A stretch of DNA of 64,000 nucleotides, from the NCBI GenBank assembly GCA_025201365.1, contig JAIXMF010000004.1:62001-126000 (forward strand), given 5' to 3'. Shown one piece after another: positions 35,750 through 47,394 of this stretch. Each line of letters opens with the position of its first letter. Position 1 is the first letter of the stretch. This DNA comes from Syncephalis plumigaleata. Taxonomy: Eukaryota > Zoopagomycota > Zoopagomycetes > Zoopagales > Piptocephalidaceae. The notes beneath the pieces were generated by a model. It searched no databases. It saw nothing but the letters and a program-made list of their open reading frames with translations, and was not told where the DNA came from. The translations under genes were made by a program, and so were the position numbers.

Positions 35750-37422
35750 CTATTGTATGGATTTACGTGAAGCATTAATACGCATGGCATACTCGATAGC
35801 ATTCTGCCATACATTGAGTTGTCCGCTCGAATCACCATGCAGATAAGCGATCTGCTTATGATCATTTGTAGTCAAGCATAATAATTGCGAATGACTACCC
35901 GTGAATGATTACTTTCTACAAGGTGCGTTTGACTTAATGAAAAGGTAGCCTAATTGTACGGATAATCGATTATTAATAGGGTAGTTACAATGCAACAATA
36001 GCAATAACTAGACTACTCACCTCATGCACGAATTGATCGTTTTGCGCGTATTTAGCAATAACTAGCTGATCGGTAAATAGCCAGCAATACACTTTGCTAG
36101 TTGTTGTATGTTTACCTGACTGATATTGGAATTCGCCTTCGTAGAGTAATTCTACATTTAACCTTGCTAATGGACTAGTCAATCCAATAATCCTATTTTG
36201 TAGCTTCGTCAATTGGGAGATCATATCGATTTGGCGCAAACTATTCATGTTAACAACAATAGCTCATTAGTACTAATATCTATGAATCGATTATGAGAGC
36301 AATAAACAAACAAATATAAATATATATATATATAAATAAGATTACTTACTAAGGTCCCATATGACGGTAGATACCTTTAAGATACTCCAAATGAGTACGG
36401 GTGTTCGCGTATTCCTGAGGAGTGCACAAATGACCGAATTTCTCCACTAATCCGATGTAGTACCAAATACTTTGACGAACCTCTTGTAACAAATTGTGCA
36501 AGTTATAGCCGGTCATCTCCTCGCATCGGGCAACTTCCGCGGCAAACTTGTCGTTAGTATAGCGGATATTTTCAAAAGCACACAACGATTGCACTTGTTG
36601 CTTGGTCAGCTCGCTGTAAATGCTCATCTCGGTGATACATTTGCCCAGGAATACGGTCATGCAGTTGATCGCGTAGACATCGACATTCCTACCGAATGTG
36701 GCGTACATGGATGTCATACTGACAAGTTCGTCTCGTAAACGGGAGTGAATATCGATCAACTGGCCAATCTGTTGGAATAGCGCAGTTACCACGAGTTTAG
36801 CGGGTTTACAGCTGTTTTTGCCGACTAGTTTTAGGAAGAATTTGTGTACTTTTGAACCACGAGCGGAGGAACAGAACTTGCTTTGTAATGGCAACTCGAA
36901 ACCTTCATGTAGAACGACCAGTGACTTGAGGTAGTTAGTCTCGTGCTGTAGCAGATCGCCAATTAGTAGATTCAATAGATCTACACGAGTCGATGCCGAT
37001 ACTATGTCGCTCTTGGCTTTATGCGATTGTTATCATGTTAGTATGACCGCTTTTTCACTTTGTTTCCTAATAGAGTGTTTGTACTTACCGCCATTGCCAT
37101 TCGAGTTGTTCGCCTTTTTCCCAATTGATTTGAGCTGCTTTGACGCTGAACGCGACAATGCTTGAATGGAAACACTTCGAGGTAGTGTTAATGCTAGGCC
37201 GGAACTTCCCTCGTAGACCACTGTTGATGTGGCACGAAAGAATGTCTCGACGCCTAGTTCATTAAACGTTTGCATAAGATCGATATCGTCCGGAAGCCAG
37301 CCGTGACCACTATCAGATCGTGATTTGGAATTATTCCGCTTAAAAATGCCACTTAGACCACGGGGACGACGAGGCGAGAGTGTCAGGAAAGATTTCTGAG
37401 TATTGGAACGTCGAACAGGCAT
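35750..37422 (-). CDS. Divergent DH-PH (RhoGEF-like) protein B
   Basis: Exons 37089-37422, 36350-37016, 36021-36240 and 35750-35915 join in phase. A basic Ser-rich head (about 110 residues) precedes a DH-like helical domain (LLIGDLLQHETNYLKSLVV, VYAINCMTVFLGKCI, EVRQSIWYYIGLVEKFGHL) and a PH domain (LLYEGEFQYQ, KVYCWLFTDQLVIAKY, QIAYLHGD) closed by the helix with its Trp (LNVWQNAIEYAMRI). The last exon carries one apparent extra G in the GGG near 35898; without it the product is 461 residues. The motif R-x-IW-x-YI in the last DH helix is shared with the gene at 10487-12265, suggesting paralogues. It is probably a Rho-family exchange factor; the usual exchange residues are not obvious. Confidence 0.75.
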
Positions 37423-38741
37423 AATTAATGAAAATGATATATGAATAGAAATGTATGTAGTAAAACTAGTAAAAGATAATGGGAAATACTTTTACTATAA
37501 TGCGAACAAATACTTGTAAGACGCGTCGATAACCTATTGAATAACAACAACAATAATAATAATAACAATAACAATAATGCCACTAGAATGGTATTGCTAT
37601 TGCTTTTTGATATTGCAACAAGTGAAATGAATTAATATGTCAGGTAAACTGTAAGCGAGTGAGGCACAGGGCTAAGAAGGAGAATTAATATAGCTAAACA
37701 TAAAGAGAGAAAGAAAGAGAGAAAGAGAGAAAAGAGAAAGATAGGACGAGAAAGCAACAGAGGTAGTAGTAGTAGTAGTAGTAGTAGTTTTCCTTGAAGC
37801 TACTGGGTCCCTATGAATATCAGACCGCATTAGGGCCACTATTTACTGCTAATTGCCGTATTACCACCACTTTCTTACAATGTTTTAGTTGTGTCACGAG
37901 ACTCCGTGATATATCAAAATGACAACATTACCAGTCATGGATAATCGCGCTTTTCCGCATTGTAGCATAGTTTAATGCGAAGCAAATAAAGACAATTAAT
38001 ACAATGTTGTACATTTTGTTTACTGATTCGTATTGTGCTTTATTGTAGATTCGTTATTTAGCTACCTACCATTCAATAGTGCTAGCTAAGTTTGTTCAAT
38101 AGTATTTGTATCAGGGCACTATTATCGGCGGTATAGAATGTTACCCGTTCCAAAACAGGGAGTTATCTCGCCGATAGCGACTTGCAATTCATTACCATTC
38201 AATGAGTGGCACCACAACCGGTTATTGTCAGAGACCTGTTTATAGCACGCCTTGGTAGTTTTAGGCCTTCTTTCAGTTCTTCCCTATAGGCGTATACATA
38301 TATCGGGATTATTTGTAGTTGCCAGTCTTCAATAGGTGGTACAGTCCCATTAGTATCGTAACACAAGGGTATCAAGGCATTACAGACCAAATACGGGAAC
38401 GAAAAGGAGCACCTTGACCATTATATGGAGCGACTTGACATCTATAATTACAATAAACAAGTTGGCTATATCATCCATCATGATAATAGCAATGCGCGTT
38501 ATTATTACTATTATTATTATTATTTACATTTGATTTCTTGAAGAAATAAATCAGTGGTTTTTATATTTCTACAAGTGTTTTATCCTATATATGTGTGTAT
38601 GTGTATGTTACGTATATATCTAACAATATAACTAGATGCAAGTTTATTCCTATTAAACAATAAGCAATGGCTGATCGTGACAACGACCACAACAGTTTTC
38701 GAAATGTGCAGTACCAGAACCAGGTAGTGTTATCGACGAGT
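37423..38741. other. Intergenic region
   Basis: Upstream of DH-PH protein B (minus sense pyrimidine-rich near 37680-37760) and downstream of the golgin gene. It has an AGT run at 37762-37788 and an ATT run near 38505-38523. No gene seen. Confidence 0.45.
37762..37788. repeat. (AGT)n microsatellite
   Basis: About nine tandem AGT units upstream of DH-PH protein B. Confidence 0.95.
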
Positions 38742-41700
38742 TTAACGTAGTAAGATGATTGGCCGGTCGCCTTCAGTCACTTGATCCAGTAGTTTCATCG
38801 TTAATCGTAGCTGATCGCGCAACTGCGCCGTCTCCATTTGATGCGACTTTTGCTCGGCAAAGAAAGCGCGTTTACCATCGTCTAGTTGAGCGCGTAACTC
38901 GCGTAACTCTGTCTCATAGGAATGAGCCGAAGATGCCGCCTGCTCCTCTAATAATGCCTGTTGCAATGACTTCATCTGCGTTTGTAGTTGATCACGCTCG
39001 ACTACTAATGCGTCACGTTCTCGTTGTATATCCTGATGGGGATCGTTACTCGGTTGTACGTCGACACTTTGCTCGGGACTGTCGATCGCTACCGGTGAAC
39101 CATCACTCTGAGTGCGTTGTAACTCGCTGACCGCCGATCGTCGACGTTTACGCTCCTTCTCCAGTACAATACGTAATCGGCCCAGTTCCTCGACAAGTTG
39201 ATCGATTTGTTTGCGACTCTCCTTTCGTTCAAGTAGCAACGACTCGCGCAATTCGGCATTCTCCTTGACCAAGTGCGAGGCATCACCTTCAGCTACGGTA
39301 GTAGACGAGACAGGAACGCTACGATCCGCATGCGATTTCACCTCCTTCAACTCGTTGGCAATCTGGTCGCGTTCTTGCTTTAATTGCTCGATACTCTCCT
39401 GCGCAGCAATCAATAAGCCATGCTCTGCCTCGACTGATGCACGGGCCGCATCACGCTCTTTCTCCGCCGATTGTAGCAACATTTTAGCGCGACCTCGTTC
39501 CGATTTTCGCTCATGCTCCGTTTGCTGCAATTTGCTTTGACTAGCGGTATATTGCTCGCGTAATGCCGCAATTTCATCTGCTGACTCCTTAAGTTGAGCT
39601 TGTAACGCGTCCATGTCTGACGTACGAGAGTCTTGTAATGCAGCCAAGTTCGCTTCCAACTCGGTAATCTTCCGGGTTGACGCCTCCTTGTATTGCGCGT
39701 GTTCTTCGTGGGCTTGTGCCAATGTACGCTTTACATCATCTAATTGTGTCGCATTCGCACTCTGTAAACTAGCTAGTTCCATCTCCAATTGCGTAATCTT
39801 TTGCGTCGACTCTTCCTTGTATCGGTGGTAGTCATCATGAGCCTGCGTTAGCTTCAACGTCACGTTCTCCACTTCTGCCGTATTCGAACTCCTTGATGTA
39901 GCTAGTTCCGCTTCCAATAAAGTAACCTTTTTCGTAGACGACTCCTTGTATTCATCGTACTCTTCATGCACCTGTGCCAATTTACGTTTCATATCCTCCA
40001 CTTCATCCGTATTGGAATTCTGTAGTGTGACCAGTTCCGTTTCCAACGAAGCAATCTTTTGAGCCGATGATTCCTTATATTCGTTATATTCATCGTGAGT
40101 CAACGTTAATTGACGCTTCACGTCTTCCAATTGTTCTCCACTTGAACTCTGCACCGATGCTAACTCCGCCTCCAATTGAACAACCTTCTGCGTGGACGAT
40201 TTCTTGTATTGGTCATGCTCTTCATGGGCTTGCGCTAATTCACGCTCTACACGCTCTACTTCTGCCTTTGTCGACGACACTGTCTCTTGCGCTGTATTCA
40301 GTTCATCCTGCAATCCTTCAATGCGTCTCTGATGCTCTAAGCCTGCATCGGCGTGCAACTGTGCATCACTTTCCGCTTGACTACGCATCTCCTCGATCTG
40401 TGCCAATGCTGCGCGTAGCTTCTCGTCGTTCTCCTCTTTAGCTGACATCGCTGCTGATAGCTCGGCTTGCAACTCATCTATGCTCGTCTGTAAGCTGGTC
40501 TTCTCACTTGACATCGCCTCTTCCGTCTGCGTTTGATTGGCCTGCAACTCGGCAATACGCTGTCGCAGCTCATCAATTGTACTGCTGGATTCATCTTGCA
40601 ATTTATCGTGCCTTTCCACCGCCGCCTTCACTTGCTCGTTAAGATCCGCCAGTTGCTCTTGGTGCTTTTGTTCTGCGATCGCAACGTTTGCTTTTTCACC
40701 ATCAAGACTCGCTACTATCTCATCCTTGGCTATCGTCAATTGCGTTACTTGATCCTGCGCAGCTTCCAGCTCTTGTTTAACACTCGAAAGTTGCTGCTCC
40801 AATCCAGATATCGTTGCAAGGTACGTAGTGCTTTGAGCATTTGCATCGTTCAGATTATCGGTCAATTTCTCGGCATTTGCCTCTGCTTCTGCTAAATTGG
40901 ACTTCAAGGCCTCGATGGTCTTCTCGTATTGTTCCTGCTTTTCCATCATTGTCGACTGCTCCTTGCTCAATGAATCCTGTGCAGATTGCAGTTCATCTTT
41001 CAAATCGGCAACATGTTTCTCCAAGCGTGCTACATCAGCGTTGGATCGCTCATTCTGTGTAGAAGCGTCTTCAAGCTTTTGCCTAATTGATTGCAACTCC
41101 TGCTCAAGCTCCTCTATCCTCGTTGCCGATTCAGACTGAGCCTTGTTCAAATCCTCCTCCTTCCTATCGAGCTTACTAACAAGTTCGTTGTGTTCATTCT
41201 TGAGCGTATCGATCTGAGTATTCAATTCCGCGATCGTTTCTCGAGACTTTTGCAAATCTAGCTGATTCTTTTCGTCGTTCGTCGCTACCTCACCTTCTAG
41301 CTGAATGATACGCTGTCTATACTCTTCCACTTGAGTTTCAGATGCTTTCAGCTTATCCATGACTGTGGCCAACTGCGATTTATCTTCACGAAGCGTTGTC
41401 AATTCATTTTGTAACTCGGTTATTGTATCGTTGTTGCTTTCAAGGGTAGCTGCCGCCGATTTGCGCTCTGATTCTAACGTTTCCTTCGTGCTATCCAGTG
41501 CACCGGTCAACTCGTCAATCTGAGCCTTATTCTTAGCAAGCTGCTGCTCAAATTCCTCCTTTGCCTCTTGTAAGCTAGCTTGTGCAGACTGAATACTCGC
41601 GTTGAGCTGTTCCGTTTCCTCGGCATGTTTCTCGATCAGCTCATTCATTGCACTGCTGTGTTTTGTCGACAAAGCTTCCAGTTGATCGTTCAATTCGGCA

Positions 41701-43215
41701 ACACTACTATCGCGATCAGATGTCAATGCCGTCAATGATTGTTGAAGTGTTGTGCAATTGCTTTCCAATTCTCCCTTTTGCTTCTCAGTAGCTTCCAGAT
41801 GTTGCTTGAGCTGATCAAGGGCAGTAACATGTTCGTTAGACGTCGTTTGCAACTCTGCCTTAAGCTTGCTATGTTGTTCATTTGCCTCGGCAAGTTGCTC
41901 CTTATACGATGCTAACTCGGCAGTTAAAGCGGTAATTTGATCCGTCAATGTTGTTTGGTCAATGGTGCTAGATTCCCTTTCCGTTTGCCATTCAGCTCGT
42001 GCCGATTCAAGATCACTCTTTGTTCCTTGCAATTCTTTTCGCAAATCATCCACTAGTTGTTGCTGCCTCGATAATTCTTCAGAATGTTCAGACTTGATCG
42101 TTGTAATGCTACGCGTATGCTCCTCACTAAGCTCGGTACGAAGCATTTCCAGTGCATTGTTGGCCGAGTTCAATTCAGTCTCCAGTTGTTTCTTCTCATT
42201 CTTGATACTCTCTACCGTTTGCTCCAATGTCTTGACACTATCCAATGCTTCATTACGCGCGACTTGCGCCTCTTTAAGTGAATTCTCTGCATCAGACAGC
42301 TGATGTCACGTTAACTCTTTTGTCTTACATCCGCATGATTAACAGTATGCAATTACCTTTTGACGTTCTTGTTGCACCGCTTCAGATTGTACCGATAATT
42401 CATCGCCATGCTTCTCTTGCGCAACATTTAATTCTTCCTTGAGAGCATCGATTTGTTTCTGCAACGATTGCACTTCCTCCGCTTGACTTGCTCGCAATTT
42501 CACCGCTTCTGCAAGCTCATGTTCCAGCTTTTGGACACGATCCATCGATTGCGATTGGGTAGCACGTGCTTCCTCCATTTCAGTTGATATGGCACTTAGC
42601 TTATCGAGTGCATCATTTGATTTCGCTTGCATCTCATCCAATTGTTGTGACAAACGATCGTTGTTCACCGACAATGCTAATCGCTCCTGATCCACACGCG
42701 TGAAATTCGCTTGCTCCGTTGTAAGTTTAAGCTGAACTTGCTCTAATCGCTCGCATGTTTGTTGATATGTCGCTTTCAACGAGTCGAGTTCATTTGTTAG
42801 TTGCTCCACCTGACTAGAAGTATCGCCACCGAACAATTCCGCAGTTGAACCGACTTCCTCCACTGTTACCGTTTCTTCAACTGTAGTTACTATCGTATTG
42901 ACTGTGGTCGTAGTAGAGGAATCACTCTTGGCCAAAGAAACGACTGACGATGTTTCCGGTTCGGGTGAACTTACAGCTATAGCACTGACATTCTGCTCTT
43001 CCAATTCCGTTATTGTAGCTGGACTGGATTCCTCGACACTGGACGGTGTAGCCGAAGTGCCAGCAGCTTTTTTCTCTTGAAACTTTTTAAGCTAAAAGAA
43101 AGTCAAGACGTTAACATACACATACGCGCACGGTCATTTAGCAATAGTATCTATAAGGTCGTACCTTTCTTCGAGCCGCCTCAATTTGCTTCTGACGATC
43201 AGCGGCGGACGACAT
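38742..43215 (-). CDS. Golgin-like long coiled-coil protein (GM130/Bug1-type)
   Basis: Exons 43165-43215, 42357-43091 and 38742-42299 join in phase to give 1447 residues, almost all heptad-repeat coiled coil. The N-terminus (DRQKQIEAARRKLKKFQEKK) has the basic AARRKLKKF signature seen at the start of GM130/golgin-A2 and yeast Bug1, cis-Golgi tethers that capture vesicles; that assignment is by short similarity. An acidic Thr/Val-rich stretch (residues about 30-90) precedes the coil. Near the C-terminal third there are five consecutive 43-residue repeats (39582-40226). The C-terminus (MKLLDQVTEGDRPIILLR) could be the Golgi-binding part. No frame break over 4.3 kb. Myosin-tail-like or other coiled-coil families are the alternative. 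Confidence 0.75.
39582..40226 (-). repeat. Five 43-residue coiled-coil repeats
   Basis: Five tandem 129-base units inside the golgin-like gene. Each begins H-[ED]-[ED]-x-x-x-YK, then has ST/SAxK, a LExEL core and a D-[VAM] stretch before the next unit. All five keep exactly 43 codons. Confidence 0.9.
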
Positions 43216-44440
43216 GATGCACGCACTTGTAAGGAACAAGTCAAAAGGTAAGAGAGAGAGATGACGGAAACACTGCTAGATAGCATCACCGTTCGAAACG
43301 TCTATTTCTAGTTTTAAATGACGATGAGGCTGAGCATGGTAGTACAGATTGGACAGTCGTATATCTTTCACTTTGTATTTTGTAAATAATCCATTAGTTT
43401 ATTCTACTGCTATCTAGACTACTAGTACATATTTATATTTTAATGTATAACCGATTCTATATAATGACTAGGTAGCATTATTGTAATCAATCAACGATAC
43501 TACACGGTTTTTCCAATCGATTAGTGCTGCTACTCTTTATTAATAAATAGATTTGCACAACTGTTAGCACCATTATCGCATTGCTATTATTATTGAGTAG
43601 TTGTCATGGCCCTAGCAATTGAGGTTATCACTCCCACATCTAAATACCTGTAAGTATGATCATAACTATCATTTATTCGTAAACGAAAAGCTAATGCTGT
43701 TAATCAGAAGGAGAAAGTCTTGTAGGAATTAATATATTATACACTATCGATGCACAACTGTCTATTATGCGCTTCTTCGAGAAGTTGTTCATTTGAACAT
43801 ATTGATAGCATTGCTACTATAGTTGTTATACTAAAAGACGAATATATAGGCTCGCTATTTTGCACAATTCTAATAAACCATACAATATTGCTTTAACATC
43901 GAGATTAGTAGTGACTTCTTTCATTGCGAGTTCGTATAGTAAAATATCGCTTATATTCTCTCAGCTTCGCACTAGTAAGACTATTATCACCATGCGCCAT
44001 CCTTTCCTCTCTATTCTATCTGGTGTATGTAAACGGTTTACAGAAAGGTCAATAGAACATTCATAAGGGGTAGCATGCTGGCAATTTGAATACAACATCC
44101 AAAAACAGCTATCCATAACCATGATTCAGTCCAATATAGTACACGACATATGAGTGTTTGTATGGACTGCACGTGTCATCGTAAAGAATTAAATCCGTCA
44201 TTGTATTTACAACTATAAATGGATGATAAAAAGTGTCAACACTTGACTATCGATAATAATTAAGCTTTCTTCTTTTTCTTTTTACCGTAGTCAAGTCTCC
44301 TCATAGAACTACACGTTAAAGCCATTCCATTTAGTATACGCAATACACTGCACTAGTCGTAGATATAGATCAGTACAAGTGTGGCTACAAGAATCGAGTT
44401 TATTGACGACATATCAACAAGTTACTCAACCGGGATAACC
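43216..44440. other. Divergent promoter region
   Basis: Lies between the golgin start (-) and the pseudokinase start (+). A short ATG exon-like stretch near 43607-43651 with a GTAAGT donor leads nowhere convincing. No gene called. Confidence 0.4.
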
Positions 44441-45699
44441 ATGAGATACAGCACGACTTCATTATCTGCTATCACCCTATGTGTGTGCATGATGTTATCT
44501 CATCACACAAATGGCATGGATATGTGGGTACACCATCAGCATTCACCAATAACAATCCGAATCAAATACAAATGACGGGACACAATGGAATCAGCAGCCC
44601 AATACTAATATGCAATCTGGAAGCAATAACTGGAATAATGTAGCAACACCAATGCATCTAAACAACAACCAAGGGCAATCTCAATCATCAGGGAAGATGA
44701 GTATACAGGCAATAGTAAATCCAATGAACAAGAGGGATATAACTGTCCATTTCTCCGGAAAGTACAAATTTAAACCGCTGAAATGGCAAGGACGTACTAT
44801 TGCTTTTCGGTATCAAATAGAAGAAAGGCGGGACAATAAAAATCTCCTTGTAGCCTGTTACAAGGGAAGTGAGAGATATGCGAATGCAAAGAGATTATAT
44901 GATGTAAGTTACAGCTATAATAATTGATATCATTGACTTACACTAGTATTGTTGCCATTCTTTAGTATATCGAGAGCATAGATGATCCAGAATACAGGAG
45001 GAAATTAGATGCTGTTGTACTTAAACGTATAGACAGTGCTCAAACGGCAGATAAGGAAATAGGATGCTTTGTGCTTGATTTGCCTAAAGAGTATTTTTCC
45101 ATAAAAAAATTCCTTGGGCAACCCCCTACATTTGCCTTGGCCAAACATATACCACGTATGGTTGCTCGAGTAATGGAAGGTATGTATATCAGTAGTAGCA
45201 ATGGTTTGAATAATAACACTATTACTATTTAGCCGTTTCAACCCTTAATGAAGTAGGCGTTACCTGTAATAACATTGGAATAGATCGTAAGTCATTGCTA
45301 TTATTACATATTAACAAGCCTAACAATATCATTATAGATCTTATGGTTGCTGCTGATAGTACAGGACTTGTATATGGCATCAAGCTTATTAATTTTGGGC
45401 GTGTAGTTATTCATGAGGATTTCAGAAGATTAGTAAAGGCCAATGCTGGTTTGCCACTATCGCCTAGACTGGCGACAATCTATACTTCTTTTATGCATGA
45501 TGTCAAAGAAACTGGTGTTTTCATCGGCAAACTATTCACGTCTTACAATAGCATACTAAGCAAGGCCTTTACGCATGACCCTCTCCTTTACCCAGTCAGC
45601 TGGAGCAATACAATTACAGCAAGAAACCTTAAAAAAACTGGGAGACTCAATGCTAAATGCTACGCCTCCTATAATGGTGCTGAACTTTATGGTTACTGA
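44441..45699 (+). CDS. Secreted pseudokinase-like protein
   Basis: Exons 44441-44903, 44966-45179, 45233-45286 and 45338-45699. The start gives a signal peptide (MRYSTTSLSAITLCVCMML). The next about 60 residues are Asn/Gln/Ser-rich, and two single-base losses near 44513 and 44570 must be allowed for; with them phases close and the product is 364 residues. The globular part looks like a protein-kinase fold that has lost its catalytic residues: MVARVMEAVSTLNEVGVTCNN resembles the alpha-E helix and catalytic loop region, with N-N-I-G-I-D after it, and GIKLINFGRVVI sits where a DFG strand would be (NFG). No Gly-rich loop or HRD is visible. A secreted effector or scaffold is plausible; kinase homology is an inference from spacing, not proven. 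Confidence 0.55.
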
Positions 45700-47394
45700 T
45701 GAATATAGTACAATTAATGCACAAGTATGATGAATGATAAAGATTTATTTAGCATACCTAGAATTCAATCAATAAAGCTTTCTTATCTCTCTCTCTTCGC
45801 CTAAGCATACTGTCAATGGATATAATGTTTTATTTAGAATGCTAATAAAGCATCATATTTATAAGCATACGATGTTCAATGGATAACACTAAGATACTGT
45901 ATACGCAGTCATATAATGAAGACGATTAATAGGGGTTATAAGGTGAATGTACTATAGAGAGCGTTAATTACGTACACGGACACAGATGTTATATATTGAC
46001 TTCAACAATAATGATAATGCTAACTAATGTGCAAGATTATCTATCAATAAGAACAAATGTTAATGACTAACAATGTCAATAGGTTGGAAAAGACCTGTAA
46101 CACCATGCTAATGATCAATGAATGGATGTACTAATGCCGTCATTACCCTCTATTAGTGCCATGTTAGCTATTGATGTATACTATGCAAATAAAGATATAG
46201 CCATCATATAGGATTTCCTCGGCACATTTACAATATGGAATACAATGTCATACAGTACCACTACAAATACAAAGTGCTAAGCGACGCAATGGGTAGTAGT
46301 TAGCGCGGATATTATGTATGTACGCGTACTTTCACAACACACGAGTAGAAGGCGTAGTGTTCGTTACGTATACATATCACAATCAGATGAACAAAAGCAC
46401 TGGCTAGTAATTAACACGAGTACCGCGTATTTGCATATATTTATAAAGCACGAGTAAGTAAGGCAAAGCAGCGAGTGGAGACGTTGTATGCTGGCAAGCA
46501 AGCGTGGTGCCTAATGCATAGTACGAGTGTTATGTATGCGTACGTGTCCCCACATACTACGAGCAATGATCAGCAAGTCAACGCGAATAAAGTGGTACAA
46601 CGCGGCAAGCAAACGTAGTGAATAAAGGACACGGCATGAAATAATAGAAATACATGAGGGGGGGGCAAGGAGCGAGAAAGAGAGAACTAAATAGAGGATA
46701 GACCAGTATGAAAGACCCATAGGGTATATGCCACGTTGATCGACAACGGATAAAGAAGCAAATACTACACAGCATGAAGAGTAAAGTGTGCTTATGACAG
46801 AGTATACAGATTGGAGTGAGATTGTCGACGAGTAGCGATACAAAATACAAGTACGCGACATACAATCAACATATTCGACAAGTAGTCATTGGCAAAGCAG
46901 CAGACTAGAGGGAATAAGACGACCAACCGAGAACAACACAAAGACAAGTAGTATACGCTTGCAGCTAAGCGTAGTCTGTAGATGACAGTAACGAAGGTGA
47001 GTAAGAGGAAAAGCATGAGTTGTAGTGGTGTATGTGTGGTCAGAGAATGAATAAAAGAATAAAAAGCAATAGACGAGGTGTGCCATGGTAATAGTTACGT
47101 GATTATTGAACGAGTGAATAAACAAACGAAAGGGAGATGAGATAGTAAAGAAAGCGAAAGTAATAAAGCTAACACATTACTAATGATGCATTAACAAAAG
47201 GAAATCTAAGGAAAGGCATTAGTAAAAGACAATTAGTTCATTAGCATTGCATTACAAAATTCTGCATATTTATTAATAAAAGCCATTTATTAATTGTAAT
47301 GGAATATAACAAATAACAATTCCGAAGATAGAAGAAAAGAAGAAAAGGCTACAAAGAGAGAGGTAGCAAACTACACTTGTATGTATATGTGTTG
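45700..47394. other. 1.7 kb gene-free region with minus-strand pyrimidine bias
   Basis: No gene supported. From about 46300 to 47390 the minus strand is pyrimidine-rich, like the 5' leaders of other genes, yet the next minus-strand gene starts far away. Minus-strand open frames are Ser/Leu/Cys strings of low complexity. Confidence 0.45.

Noticed and set aside
38759-42303. Many plus-strand frames of 60-190 codons
   Set aside because: They are antisense shadows of the long minus-strand coiled-coil gene.
43607-43800. Short ATG exon with a GTAAGT donor upstream of the pseudokinase gene
   Set aside because: Downstream frames stop at once or are out of phase; too little to call a gene.
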